Of a stretch of DNA of 64,000 nucleotides, positions 12,120 through 24,936 are shown in pieces. The DNA is taken from NCBI GenBank assembly GCA_026419785.1, contig JAODTK010005443.1, forward strand, positions 310,001 to 374,000, written 5' to 3'. Source of the stretch: Sclerodactyla briareus. Lineage: Eukaryota > Echinodermata > Holothuroidea > Dendrochirotida > Sclerodactylidae. The translations under genes and the position numbers were made by a program. Under the pieces are notes generated by a model that searched no databases, was not told the origin of the DNA, and saw nothing but the letters and a program-made list of their open reading frames with translations. Position 1 is the first letter of the stretch; every line of letters begins with the position of its first letter.

Positions 12120-12330
12120 GTCCCCCCCCCACCAAGTTTCCGTGTAATCGGACGGACCCCCCCCCCCCCCCCGTGATGTCATTAAGACCTACTATCAGAG
12201 CGTATGCAGGATGTCAACCCGGGGTGCGCGGGTCACTATCTAAGCGGAGCGCCAGTATGGGTTGGCGCGAAGCGTCCAAGAACAATTTGCGGTTTCAAAA
12301 CCCTCCCAGATTCGCCGGAAATGCCCCTCG
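12120..12330. repeat. C-run and CTAAGCGGAGCGCC repeat module
   Basis: Two C-runs (12122-12131, 12157-12173) are followed by ATCTAAGCGGAGCGCCAGTA and GTTGGCGCGAAGCGT. The same word recurs at about 13665, 14245, 14697 and 25933 and as its complement near 37760, and in a degenerate form near 1965, marking a dispersed family. Its class is unknown. Confidence 0.55.
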
Positions 12331-13524
12331 GGAGCATGAGAGGGACGGTTTCAATATATTCACACTATCGCTAAAAACAAAGTGTCTTCTTATTGTGGAC
12401 TTACACTGAGAACAAAACTGATCTTTGCACTCATACTGAAATATTGAACTCTAAATGTAAGAGTTGGGTTTTCCTTCTCCACGTTCATATTCACACCTAT
12501 ATAAACCAACGCCATACGAATGACTGCATAATTGACTCCTCTGCCCGTCAGCCCATACAGTATATGCCCGACACTAAACTAACTCTCATTCAATGGTCAC
12601 TGTTATGATTTACAAGTGCCGTATATGTTACCTTATTTAATCTTTAGGAACCAGTCAGGAGAAAAAATGAACGTGACAATCGGTTCATGTAGATAACTGA
12701 TGTGTAAGTGTATTGACATGCTTTCTTTCCTCATAAACGTACACATTCATATCAGGTTGAGATCACTGATGCACATTCGAAACAGCCACATTCCTGTCCG
12801 GGAATGAGGCAAACTGCATCGGGTTTTGGCGGCTGCAGTGAGCAGGAAACTGTGATACCAATGCATGAAACGAACCATCGCCTGAAACATGCATGATTTC
12901 TATGCCAGGAGCAATTTTTCGTCAAAAATGTTCATGTCTCAGAATCGTGCCCCGCATCGAGCCTTTATAGTGTCATACGTCTATCACGTAAACTTCCATA
13001 GTGATTTGCACGAACACTTGCCCTGTTGTTTTTCGTTGCATATAGCTTTCATCTTCTATAGCAAGTCTTCTATAGCAAGTCAGGCTGGCAAAGCCATGCA
13101 TGCAGTCTGAACAAAACGGGATCAGAAGTACATTAAACTCTAGCTATTGGTTGTGTTGCGGTTAAGAAAAATGGGTTGGTTGCAGCATTGTTGTAGTGGG
13201 GAGGGGTGCTTGCTTGCAACATAAACCACGTCCCAAGCCAACTTCTCCTTGTGGGGCCATTCCATATGTCACCCCACTTGAAGATGGCACGTATGGCGAA
13301 AAGTCATATTGAATTAGAATCTGACAAAGGTATTGTATACAGGGCCTATGTATTGAACATGTATCGGAAAAGATAGAATACCGCGCGCGCAGCGCGAACA
13401 TTTTTGCATTAGCTTCTCAACATAGGATTTAAGCAAATGATAAGAAATATGAGTTGGACCCTTGTGTTATGGCAGTACTGTACATATGATTATAGGATTT
13501 TTTCACTAGTCGAGAAATATTTGG

Positions 13525-13600
13525 AGGGGGGGGGGGGACATTTGATATTATGTCCCCCCCCCACCCCAAATATTGGGGTGGGGGGACATAATATCATGGG
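13525..13600. repeat. G-run/C-run hairpin repeat
   Basis: A G-run with GACATTTGATATTATGTCCC is followed by CCCACCCCAAATATTGGGGT and GGGGGGACATAATATCATGG. The halves are inverted copies of each other, so the segment folds back on itself. It belongs with the copies at 5.1, 15.8 and 21.7 kb. Confidence 0.65.
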
Positions 13601-14804
13601 AAAGGTCACCAAGGGCGGCGGTTGTGTTGGCGATTGAGGGGGGACGGACAAGATTAATAGCATCTAAGCGGAGCGCCACCACAGGTTGGCGCGTAGCGTA
13701 CAAGAAAATTTTCTTTTACAGACCCCCCTAGATTGCCAGGAAACGGCACTTCCCGTGCTTTTTGGACAGTGAGCAGTCATTTCTAAATTGATAACAATTT
13801 TGATTGTCAGGAAGGTTCTCAAAAACTATCGATTTTTTAGGGATGAATTTCAAGGTTTTGCGTGGGTGCCTGTGACGTTCTGTGAGGTTACGTCATGAAA
13901 GGAGCAATGGAAACTGGCAATGGCAACAACCACTACGTCGCGCGAGCGCGCGGAGATTTTGCAGGATCAATTGACATCGACATCGCACTGACCCCTCTCT
14001 GACCTCAGTTAGATAGGCCTGAGTTTTTACTCGAGAAATACGGCCCCCGTTTTATCATGGAAGCATGGGAGGGACACTCCCAATTGGGGCCAGACAGGTG
14101 GCCAAATGCAAAGACGTAGCTAGGGTTTGACGTTTAGGGGGTGGAAAAGAATCAAAATTACGACTAGAAAAAACTAAAAAAATTCAAACAAAGCCAAGGA
14201 GCATCGGGGGGAGACATATATTTGACAGGGGGTACAAAAATACTATCTAAGCGGAGCGCCATCATCGGTAGGCACAGAACGACAATGAAAGTTTGGTTGA
14301 GCAAGCCTCCTAAGATGGTGGAATTAACTTTCCCGGGAGTTTTAGATGTATGTACCATGCTACGAACATGGGTATTTTATGATCACAAATTAGCGATCGG
14401 TGGAAAATTTAAACATTTTGTGGGACCGTCGGTCCTATCGATGCCCCAACTTCAGCTTTTTGGCCAGAATGTTTAAAAAAAATACTGCTCCTTACCACTG
14501 GCACTCACACTATAGTGCGCGCATATTTTTCCGGGCTCTCCGGGGACACAGTTTGTAAAAACATCGGGCATCAGCAGAAAGGCCGGTAATTGTTACCTTT
14601 GACATTTTCTCGGCCCAAATTTCCCCAATTCTCTGTTGAAGAAGAAAGTCTAGCTGCCGTGATTACAGCAAGGCTTATGGAGCATCCGACACTATCAGCG
14701 GAGCGTCAACTATAGCGCGTAGGGTAGAAAATTTGACGAAAACTATAGGTCACATACAAAGCAAAGTCCGTAATTATCCCCGAAGTTATTTAAGGGCCGG
14801 TCAC

Positions 14805-15175
14805 ACTATAACGATATCGTGTCGTGCAACGATCCGATATATTGGTTCGGCCGATTAATACCGGCCTATAATATGACGGCTGGAACACCCTCCGACTGGA
14901 TTGTGAGGACTTGATTCGCTAATTTGCCAACCATTCAATGTGGAAAAGTCCCTTCCCGCTTTTGATAATCACATTTTCCTATTTATCGTTGAGCTCAACG
15001 ATTATGTCGACTCTTACATTTGGGCGATATGACGTCATTTAGGAATGAGGTTTTTTTCGAACACTTTCGATCTTGAGAAGGTATTGTGATAGTGTACTAG
15101 TATTCATGGCAATTGTAAATTATAATGGGACCGGGCCTTAGGGGCCGTCACACTATAACGTTTTCATCGTTCGCT
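14805..15175. mobile_element. Harbinger-like terminal repeats, two in direct order
   Basis: GGGCCGGTCACACTATAACG (about 14807) and GGGGCCGTCACACTATAACG (about 15140) are near-identical transposon-like ends in the same orientation, each followed by ATCGT-rich sequence. No matching inverted right end was found nearby. They may be a duplicated end or two truncated MITEs. Confidence 0.45.
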
Positions 15176-15774
15176 ACACGATTTAGATTTCGATGAAACC
15201 AGAAGGAGAGGGTTCTGTGTGGTAACAATTTTAACACTAAATTTTCTAAATGGCTTATTGTAGTAAATTGCCAAAATTTATTCGGAGGAGTTTCCAGTGT
15301 TAATTGAATTTTGCAACAAAACGGTCGGTAACAGGCCATCCTACACAAGTCCGATCCCAAAATGCAAACAGCCTGACTCGGAGCCGAAATTCAAAAGATG
15401 CCCGGTGACTAAACTGGTCCCCTAGCAGGAAATCGACAACGTCCAGTGAAGGAGCAACACACCAAGCTGTGAAGCCAGTCTTATGCAAACGACGATAGGA
15501 TTGAAGGAGAACCTTCTTTCCATTGATTATTAAGAACGGACTCAGAGTAAATTTAGGGCATTCTTTGTATGGGATCACTATATGTCTGCACACGGCCACA
15601 TCACATTCTGAACACTACAGCATATAAAATACCCACGCGCGTAGCGCGCAAAAATTTCGAAAATTCACAGCATTAACTCAACCTTGATAATTTTGGTCAT
15701 TATGCATTCATTTAAACACGGTTGCTGCTGGATATGTCGGATACAGTGTCAGCAAAATAGCAGTCGGGCTCAAA

Positions 15775-15870
15775 CTTGGGGGGGGGGGGGAAGCATTGCT
15801 TGTCCCCCCAACCAAAATATTGAGGGGACGCCCCACCCCCCCCCCCGTCCCCCCCACCCAGTGATCGCAG
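15775..15870. repeat. G-run/C-run hairpin repeat
   Basis: A G-run followed by TGTCCCCCCAACCAAAATAT and then a C-run makes the same fold-back layout as at 13.5 kb. Overlapping frames on the minus strand are proline/glycine-rich translations of this sequence. Confidence 0.55.
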
Positions 15871-16989
15871 CCCTTGAAGGTCACCAGAACCAATAAATGG
15901 CCGACTCCCCAAACAATCTTTGTTTCGAAAACGTGCTCGATTCGATGTACACACAAAGTCTATTAGAGATGCTTATTGAGTAATTGCCTGGGGAGGAGAT
16001 TTTCACATACAAATTTTCCATTCGTAGTTGAAGGCGCGAAAAACGGTCATTGAATCAGTGATTGTTTGTTTTGGGAAGATTGATTATGTCAGCGAATCCA
16101 GTCAATTTGTTTCGAATTTTCATCAAGAAATTTGGAAGGGGAAAGGGGTATGTACAGATTAACAAGGCGATGCTGGTGCGGATCGGGGTTTGCTATTATT
16201 CATACACAAAAACCCCACAAAACCCAAAACTAGGTTTCATGCAGCATCGTCATGTCAAACGAACATCACATATTTTCAATTATAACACATAAAAAATCCT
16301 AAAATAACGGACTAATAAGTTTGTACTCTTACGTACAAACGTCCCGCAATTGTGTTTTTCCTTCTTCATTCCCCTCCCCCCCCACTCTTCTCTTCATAAT
16401 TACCCAAATTTGAATAAAGTTTTATTGCTCAGGCAACTCACTTCTTTGACCAACATCAACTGGACATGTTCTAATCCCCTTAGCAGCCCGGCTCTTTGCC
16501 TTCGTTTAAATCAAATTACCTTCATTATCATTGCCTTTTATTTTCCAAGAAGCCAGGGACATGCAATCCAGCCCCCACCACCCTACCATGCAGCAAACAC
16601 CCTCCCCACATCACAACCGATCCAAACGCAGCAGTCAAGGATGCCCACAAATATATCTTTAGGAACCCTCCACATTTGTCTATCTTTAATGCCTATTTGA
16701 CCATATAATTGACATGTACAGCAACACAGCCAAAGAACATTCACCCCTGGGCACGCGTCCACAGGAAGAGCAGCCAGCGGTAAGTGCAAAGAAGGAAAAT
16801 TTTTCAGTATTTTTGAAGGTCAATCAACCTAATCAAAATTGGTTGGGTAAGAGAGGGTTTGCTGTGGGCAGCTTATAACAGCAGTGAAATTGTAACCAGG
16901 AGCTAGGGTTTATCGTTCCTCAGTGCTTTATTACTAGCAGGAGCTATTATATGATGGAATCAATCAAATTGATGAACATCAACACATCA

Positions 16990-17640
16990 GATACCAGAAA
17001 AATGTTAACGGACCATACCTTACTGAGTTTGGCGAAATTTCTACCACGTTGGAATTGGAATAAAATGATGAAATTAGGCATTTACACAATGGACCTCTAC
17101 TGACCCCAAGCTGTACCTTTAAAATGATCAGGATCAAAGGTGGATCTCATCTACAAGTTTGTGGAAATCCAATGAACTTTCAAAAAATGCATAAATTATG
17201 CAAGTTAGTTCCCGTTACAAGTTAGACACATTAAATTGAACTCCAGTGACCCCGACTTCACTTTTAAATTTGAGGAACCATGATAGACCACATCCACCAA
17301 GTTTGGTTGAAAATAGGACCCCAAACTCGAAAAATTTCGCATATAAATTATGCAAATTAGACCACTTAATTAGCCTATTTTAGCTAAAAATCTAATCAGT
17401 TCATCTACCTGTTCATCCAAGTCTACATGCCAAAACTACATCACTGTAAGCACATACGGTTCTTGCGTAAATATTGATTAACGAGCTTAAACAATAAATT
17501 ACATAATAATAAGCTAATTATCCCAAACTTAATTTATGACTTTGTTGCTCCAAAATCTTATCAATCGTTGTACACCCAAACCCCTGTGCGTATACGCACA
17601 AAATTTCGTCATAATCGGCTCAAAGGTTTGTGAGAAATCC
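16990..17640. repeat. dispersed noncoding repeat (ATGCAAATTAG type)
   Basis: The text alternates phrases such as CTCCAGTGACCCC, CCAAGTTTGGTTGAAA, ATAAATTATGCAAATTAG and ACAAAATTTCGTCATAATCG. Similar phrases occur at 44.1-44.4 and 54.4-54.75 kb (ACTGGAGGTCAT, TTTGCATGATTTAT). The sequence carries no coding signal and behaves like an old interspersed repeat. Confidence 0.5.
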
Positions 17641-18144
17641 TGCTAAAGGAAAATGTGACATACCACACACATCACATACCCCACACGCCATAGTGACCAC
17701 CAAGTCTCTCCTGATTCATTCAGGCGAGATGAAAAGTAGGTTGTTTCGACAAGGCCTACTAAACTTCGACTTACTTGATCAAATTACAGTTTATAGTTGG
17801 ACTGGTATAGAATTGTCGTCGTGTTATTCGGTTATAATAACAACCAGGGTCGGTCGCTCACATCACAATTAAGGATATTACCAAAAGTTACGCTCAATAT
17901 TGGCGCTGTGTTACGGTGCGAAAGCAAAGGCACGAAGTTTGAATCGGTGTTCGATCATGTAGGAAGGGTCGTTCGGAGCGCTAAAAATACGGCTGAAAAT
18001 GGTTTGAAAGGATGCAGAAAAGCAAATAAAATGTTCTGCCTGGAGTTCCCCTTTATAATAATTGAAGCGTCTGGACCGGACAATATACAAGTCTCAAAAG
18101 AGTGTTCTGTAGCGGTTCCCAAATTTCGCGGATACAGGCGTGCT

Positions 18145-18400
18145 CCGTTTTGAAAAAGTGGGGGGGGGGGGGAACATCGGATGCAAATGACCCATCTACC
18201 CACGCGAGAGCCACCATCAGTTGGGGCGAAGGCGCTACCCTGAAAATTTCAGATTTTCACCTCCAGATCGACGGAAACGGCACTTAGCACCCATCTACAG
18301 TGTGATTGAGGGAAAGACAGGCAAAAAAGTTGTCATTGTGCACTTAAGATGAATTACCGAATATCACACATGGTATTTTGTCATTACCTTTTCTACTCTG
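18145..18400. repeat. left half of composite repeat (second copy)
   Basis: It matches about 1905-2190 in order and orientation, including the G-run, ACGGCACTTAGCACCC and CAAAAAAGTTGTCATTGTG. Its natural right half lies about 2.65 kb away at 21070-21680, beyond the nested Harbinger elements. Confidence 0.65.
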
Positions 18401-18680
18401 GATTAGTGTCGTGTAGTGTCTCATTTTCTAGTTCCCTCCTCGAATGAGCGTGGGGGATCCAGAGAGCAGGCGGCTGCCTATGGATGAACTCGCTGGGTTC
18501 TGGGCGAGACACGATTCTCGGGTAAAATAGATGTGCTTCCACAAAAATTACTCGTGGATACGAAAGGGAGTCCGTGGACTTTGTAACGTTTATTGATCCT
18601 GAATATTATCTTTCTGATTGAAAATAATGATTGTTCCCGTAAGAAAATGATCACACTTTAAGAATGTCCCTACATATTAA

Positions 18681-20240
18681 GGCGTGTTCACACTTGTGCG
18701 CTCCGATTACGATACGCTACGATACGAGACGATAAAGTTATCGAGATGGAGTGTTCACACTTGGCGATAAAAATGTTCGTACGATAAATTTACGGATGTC
18801 TCGGAGCCTAATATGACGAAGAAAGTGTGGATTTTAGTGAGGAAAACACAAGATTCCCTCTTTTGTCGCTTCAGACGCTTGAATAGCCTCGTCGGCAAAA
18901 GTGTTGCATACCAAGAATTGCAAATTCAAAAGCAATTCGAAGCAATTGTGTCTTTCTCCGTACTTGTAGGAGGCATGAAATAGTGTTTTATCGAACCATT
19001 TTGAAGCGAATAAACAAAAAACAACCCCCCAGTTAACAGACTCGTCTCTAGTCGTCGAGCCGACTGAGCCTGTCCCTCCCAACCCCCAACTATCCGAGGT
19101 ACCCGCGCTGCTGCGCAAAAACAGGAGTTACTTTCCGGCCCCGGCGAACGGCCATAACCAAAGGGGTCTCGTGGAGACGAACGCGGTGGGACGGTTATCG
19201 TCCACGGGATGCCCAAAAGAAGCGCCAAATTAACGATCAGAATCAGGCAGTGGACCTCGCCATCCACCGCCGACCTTTCGGTGGACATCCAATCTGAATA
19301 AGCATCGGTATCCAAGAATAAATGTAAGAGTGAGGTAGCAAAGAAGGCATTAGTCATTCAGTCAATTGAATGAAAATGGAGCGTGGTACTACTGCTCAGA
19401 CAAAGCAGTGGAAATAATGCCTATACGGCTCCACCTGTGAACCCTACTACTTTCCTCAATGACCTACATGACATTATGGACTTGGTGTTAGATCGACATT
19501 ATATACCCCCGTATAGCGATCACGTTGCCTCCTTCGTTGCTTTTCCCGACTTCTCTCACATGAGGGTTAGGGTGAAGTTCCGTCAAGACGTCAGGCTGTT
19601 GATCGACCCTCTCTGGAAAAACTCCCTCCTACCCTGCCCTCGCAAACAGCACAAACCCCCGTCCCCGGCCACTTCACTATAACAGCATATCTCCTTTATT
19701 TGCATGGGCACATGATAATTCTTGGACGCCGACACGCAACAGGACCCTCCAACCATTACCTCAACGGTTCCACGATACTAGTTGTATATGGGGAAGGCAT
19801 CATGGATTCGAAACTAAATAATGGTTTGTAGGTCCCGTGCATGACGTCAAATAGACCGAGAAGCTCAAGCAGAGGCCAATGTCTTCCCCGGAACGTCACT
19901 ACCCAATACGTTAATCAAAACCCTATTTTTTATCACCGAAAACCCACTTTTCACGCCAAACTTCCCCCAATAGCCTGGTGGCGGTGCCAACCTCTTCGCC
20001 AGAATTGCGCAAGTTTATACCTGCATTGCACAATTTTCGCATCCGTTAATTTTATCGTACGATAAAGTTAAAAATATTTTCAACTCGACGTCGATAAATT
20101 TATAGTATCGTATCCGTATCGTATCGTATCGCACAGGTGTGAAACACTCCTATTGAAAATACATTTTTAACGCACGTTCGATAAATTTATTCGTATCGTA
20201 TCGATCGTATCGTATCTTATAGCACAAGTGTGAACAACCC
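18681..20240. mobile_element. Harbinger-like MITE interrupted by a second element
   Basis: The outer ends read GGCGTGTTCACACTTGTGCG (18681) and, inverted, AGCACAAGTGTGAACAACCC (ending 20240). Both are followed inward by CGTATCGTATC-type repeats. Only about 67 bp on the left and 90 bp on the right belong to this element, because a second element with its own ends sits between them. TTAA lies at or next to each outer end, in line with the TWA target preference of Harbingers, but an exact duplication is not clear. Confidence 0.6.
18748..20150. mobile_element. inner Harbinger-like element
   Basis: The ends read GGAGTGTTCACACTTG and, inverted, CAGGTGTGAAACACTCC. They are flanked on the inside by GATAAA...ACGATAAATTTA and CGATAAATTTATAGTATCGT. 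About 1.4 kb long, it carries only anonymous frames on both strands (18834-19357 minus, 19383-19682 plus). None shows transposase or MYB-like motifs, so it is probably non-autonomous. It sits wholly inside the outer MITE. Confidence 0.6.
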
Positions 20241-21069
20241 GTTAATGTCTTTCTCCCTAATTGAACTCTGCACAGACTTCGCTCGACTGACATACCGACT
20301 CGACCTCCAGGTCTCCTTTGACTTCCTGTCAAACACCCATTCTGAAAATTCTTTCTGTCTCCCTGACTGAATTATCGGCGCGACACAGATATATATACGG
20401 CCCCCACCCACAATTTGCTAGTATGCTGATTCAATGGCTATGTTTACACTTGCGAGCATATGCTACGCCCATGGCGGACGTGTGCGAGCGATGACCAATC
20501 ACGTCACTTAAACAACGAACACACTAATATTTAATATTGACGTCAGCACAAACAGGGAAAATGACCAATGGCGCAACGCTTTCCCTCAAGAATTACAACG
20601 AGGTGGAGATCGCGTGGGTAGTCAGCGCACTCCCTACCTATTAGGCGCGTATGTTAGGTCCAAAGAATAAAGGGGTTTGACCAGCAAACAACAACCAGGC
20701 AAAACCCACGAGCGTGTAGGTGTTGTCTGACTACTATTTTTATTAAACCCGCCAAAATACCGTTTGCAGGAAGCTAGAAAATAATATAACATTATTAGAC
20801 AATAGGGAAGCCGAGCGGGGAATTCAGCGCTTAAACAGGCTGGCTTCCAAAACACTTGACAACCAATCAAAGCATCGGCCGTAAATTCGTTTATCTGTCC
20901 AACGGACTGTTTTGGCGCCTATAGCTTGTGGGCTCTTAGAAGGCATACAAGACACGCGCCCTCACTTCTTAAGACTATGTGAAGATAAGCCCATGTGTGC
21001 TGGAAACCATATCTAAATTATCAAAATAAAATATATGACTGCTAGCGTTGAGAAATGAGGGTCGTCAAA

Positions 21070-21680
21070 TTACTAAACGAACCAGGTTGCGTGGGTCTGG
21101 GGCTACCGAACGATCCCTGGTGGATCGAAGGGAAAAAAGCCACTATGCTTACGGAACCATTCCAATTTGGGAGACAGCAAAATTGTACCCGAATTTACAA
21201 GTGAGTCATTGGAAACTACTAGCGCACGTCGAAGGCGCGCGATTTTTTTTGCATGTTTCCCGGGCATCTTATCGAAATAAAGTCCGCAAAAATAAATTCA
21301 GGATTATTTTTTTTCACTTTGCCTTTTTCTTCCCAAAATTGTCCACGAATTTTGCCCGAAAATTTTTCATCTCAGATCAGTCTGCCCTTAAGGCTTCGGA
21401 CAATTATTCGAGTGACCGAAATGATTCGAAGGCATTACATCGCATAATTAGCCTACAACACCTGGAAGAAAAACCGCAATGGCGCGCGAAACACTTGGAA
21501 AAGTATGCACGTTTGGCATCGATTTCAAAATCGAGAACTCGTATGAAAAATGGGTAATCCTGCGACTTCGGCCCTTGTCGGGCCGGATTCTCACTTGGGG
21601 TCCGCACCTGGAATTCGTGGACTTGAGTAATTTCATACGCGATTTATTGTTTGGTTAGACAAAAATTGAATAAGTTAGAG
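21070..21680. repeat. right half of composite repeat (second copy)
   Basis: It matches about 2200-2780 in the same order: TCCCTGGTGGATCGA, TTTTTTTTGCATGTTT, ATTACATCGCATAATTA, GGGGTCCGCACCTGGAA. The 169-residue frame across it (21048-21557) is a translation of this repeat, not a gene. Confidence 0.65.
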
Positions 21681-21729
21681 AGTTAGAGTGATACAAAATC
21701 GGGGCATTGCCTATTTGTTATATTACGGT

Positions 21730-21830
21730 CCGGAAAAGTGGTGGGAGGGGGCACAAACGATATGATACCCCCTACTTTCGAAAGTGGAGGGGGGACATTA
21801 CCCACGTCCCCCACATGTGACGCCCATTGC
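21730..21830. repeat. G-run/C-run hairpin repeat
   Basis: AAAGTGGTGGGAGGGGG, GATATGATACCCCC, AAAGTGGAGGGGGGACA and GTCCCCCACATGTGACGCCC follow one another. This is the same layout and terminal word as the copy at 5.1-5.2 kb. Confidence 0.6.
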
Positions 21831-22249
21831 GCGGATATCTTCCCAGAGGTTACTAGACTTGGTTCTTTTTACATACTGACTGTCTCATATGCCAATGTCC
21901 CCAATTTTCCAAGAAAAGTGCAGACCATGACCTGCAACCAATCGCCAGTTTCCTTATTGCAAAAATATGGAACCAGGTGACCCCCCAACACGGGTTACTC
22001 ACTGACTGACAAGGATGTCTTTCGCAATAAAGATCTTGTGAAACCCAGTTCTGACAACTCGCACCGAAGGCACGTGCAAGTGAGATTGTGGATTAGAAGA
22101 AGCCAAGTGATTTAATAATAATGACTCCAGTAAATCACTTCTAATACAGCGTTTATATTCCATACATAATCTGGGAATCAGCAGGCATATTAAGAGAATG
22201 GATACTAATTGTTATCCCACAATTGCGCCTCCGATCTGTGATAGGCAAA

Positions 22250-22385
22250 TTCGCCCCCCTGTATTCTGGGGGCTGTTCACTGAGAATCATCGTAAGGAGA
22301 TTGTCGCAAATCTATCGCAAGCTTGCGATGGATTTAGAGGACTTGCGACGATCGCAAAGGTCATGTGAAATCGGCCCCGGAGTCC
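22250..22385. mobile_element. small palindromic MITE
   Basis: The left end GGGGGCTGTTCAC and the right end GTGAAATCGGCCCC are roughly inverted. The centre is palindromic (ATCGCAAGCTTGCGAT) with GTCGCAAATC/GACTTGCGAC arms. At about 135 bp with no coding content it fits a Harbinger-type MITE. Confidence 0.45.
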
Positions 22386-22819
22386 CAGCGGGGGCACGGT
22401 ATACTAGGGCCTATTAATTGTTCTTTATAACAACAGTAACCTTCCTGACTCAATTCTATGCCAAGTTCGCTGTTTGCAGCGTATTGTATTGTGCTATCGT
22501 GAAAATCCTCTCCCAGACGATTAGGACATCTTCCAACAGGAAAATCCTCAAAATGCCCCGCGATGCTTAAGGCGCATAAAAAAAACCAATCGCCAACAGA
22601 CTATGAGATAGGAAGCTCGAGATACTACAAAAAGTGGACAACCACCCTTACTAGGAAGTTGAAGTCGCTTTCCCAAAGATTTTTTAGTCGAGCGAAACAC
22701 ATCAAACCAAGTACCAGATGGAGCCTACAAAAATCCCTGATGTATTGGAAGAGGAATCTTGAAATGTTGTGTTGAAAATAGAGCACCAATGGTGCTGAGC
22801 TCAAACCGACCAGATTGAA

Positions 22820-24830
22820 ATGTGTAAATGTTCAAGACTCCATGAGGACCAAGAAGGCAGTTTCAAACAATGACCTATGTGCCCCCTGTAACAATTGACA
22901 ATTATCTTATATGCCACGGATGTCAATAGCAGTCAAATTAAAACGGGTCCAAGTATGATCAACATCCAGTTCGAGAATGATGTTTTGCTTAATTCCATCA
23001 GATGTTACTTTCTTCATTCTAATAGCACTGATGTGCATCCACAATCTGCAAACCAGTCTGAGGATCGAGAAACATTATGACACGTTTCGGAGAAATCTAA
23101 TGTACGTTGTAGGAGAACATTTGGAAAGTATACATATAATGACCTATATTTCCCCTTTTAATGGGACCTTTGACATGGACCTTCACAGAGTTCAACATGT
23201 ACCATGGGCTAAATTAACGATTGAGTTTCCAAGTTTGGTCAAACAGCCATCACAGAAGACTGTTTAGGGGGACAAAAAAAGACAATTGCTGGAACATGGA
23301 TAGAGTAGATAGGCTTGTAGGGCCGAAGTGGATCCTCGACCAAAATTCTGAAAAGCCTTGTAGGTATGCTATCATCATTATGATCAAACTTTGCACCAAA
23401 ATATGATAGGAGGCGAGGCATTCATGTGATTGCAATGATAGGGCACCGACTGGGTCTCAAGTCCATAAATTCCTGAACCTTGAAGGTTAAGGTATGGCTA
23501 TAGGACCGTCATTATGACAGAAACATCAACATGACTTTGGGCTCAAAGTTTGTAGAGCCATTTTGCATGATTTAACATGATGGGCCTAGGGCCACTTGGG
23601 CCTTGGGGAGCCAGACGTTCCAAAACACCCCTGATGGACCAATACTGTAACCAAGGAGTATTACATGTACCTTTAAGAAAATCAATTGAACTTGGGGAAG
23701 GATGCAATGTGGTGAATTACACAGGAATTCAATAAAGGTGGGCCATCAGGCCCAAGTGGACCTTGGATAAAAAAAAATCTGAAACAACCCGGAAGGTATG
23801 ACTGTTAGGACCATCATTATGAACGAATGTCAGGCACTGGTGTTTTGACCCCCCCGACCAAAAACTTGAAGACGAGGAGCATTTTGCATAATCCACAGGT
23901 GATGGGCCCTCTCGGGCCCACCACTGCGGTTGGGTCCACATTTCTGGGCATCCTGACGTCCTGGGCATCTGAAGCTGGGCATCCTGAAGCTGGCTATTTA
24001 GGACTCATTATGACCGAAAAACTAAGGCATGGTGCAAAACTAAATTGTAGGAGATACAAGATTTGCGGTATTTCATATAATGGCCCGAGGGCCGGGAAAC
24101 TGGGCCTGTGAGCCTCAAATTCCCGAAACATCTCCAATTGGCCCTTTAACCAAGTACCATTCACATGGTAATTAGAAGAAAATCATTAAAGGCTTGTGGG
24201 ACGGATTGCATTTCAAAGCATCTATTGTGTCAAAATATCCATGAAATGGGCCCTCGGGCCCAAGTCGGACTTGGACCAAAAAAAAACCGGAAACACAACA
24301 AAGGTAGGCTATTTAACTATCCTTATGACTCAATATTCAGCACTGTTGCAACTACAGTTGCAGGAGAACAAAGATTTTGCGGTATTTCACATAATGGGCC
24401 CTATACACCCACGGGGCCTGGGCCCCAATTCCTGACACCCCCAATGGCCCTCTACCCAAGAAACTAACTGCACTTGGAGAAATAAATCGCAGCTCGTAGG
24501 AGTGATGTGCTTTCAAGTACCATTGTGTGAATTTCATAAAATGGGCCACCAGGCCCAAGTGGGACCTTGGACCACAAGTCCTGAACACCCCGAAGGTACG
24601 CTGATGGACTCTCTTATTACCAAACATCAGCGCTGTTCACCAAAATTTGTAGAGGAGATTTACTTTGAAATTTTTAACACATATGGGCCTATATTGCCCC
24701 TTAATTACCTGTGACATGACCTTCACAAGGTCAGACTGTCCCATGGTTCAGGAACATTGTGTCCAAGTTGGTGACATCCCTACCAAATGACTGTGTGGGG
24801 GCCCAAAAAGGCAATTGTTAACACACTGGA
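22820..24830 (-). repeat. imperfect tandem array of GGGCCC-rich modules
   Basis: Modules of about 0.3-0.5 kb repeat the phrases TTTCATAAAATGGGCC, CCCAAGTGGGACCTTGGACC, ACCCCGAAGGTACGCTGATG, CACATAATGGGCCC and CCCAATGGCCCTCTACCCAA. Spacing is irregular and divergence high. The array ends in CCCAAAAAGGCAATTG and then the GATA microsatellite. The same array occurs in opposite orientation at 61.70-63.10 kb. Short frames such as those around 24.2-24.6 kb on either strand are translations of the repeat. Confidence 0.75.
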
Positions 24831-24931
24831 ATAGATAGACTAGATAGATAGATGATCGATGATAGATAGAGATGATAGATAGATAGCATAGATAGATAGA
24901 TAGAAGATAGATAGATAGATTGATAGATAGT
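24829..24931. repeat. (GATA)n microsatellite
   Basis: About 100 bp of GATA units with small interruptions. It directly follows the GGGCCC array and precedes a long G-run. At the other copy of the array (61.7 kb) a short TATC run lies at the corresponding edge. Confidence 0.85.
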
Positions 24932-24936
24932 AAGTG

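Noticed and set aside
12889-13110. 73-codon + frame in a quiet region
   Set aside because: No recognisable motif, splice context or repeat partner; it is compatible with chance.
21048-21557. 169-codon + frame
   Set aside because: It lies wholly in the composite repeat that is also present at 2.2-2.8 kb, where the matching frame is different and low-complexity.
23827-24467. 94- and 100-codon + frames and their minus-strand counterparts
   Set aside because: They follow the GGGCCC tandem modules, and equivalent frames appear in the inverted array at 61.7-63.1 kb.
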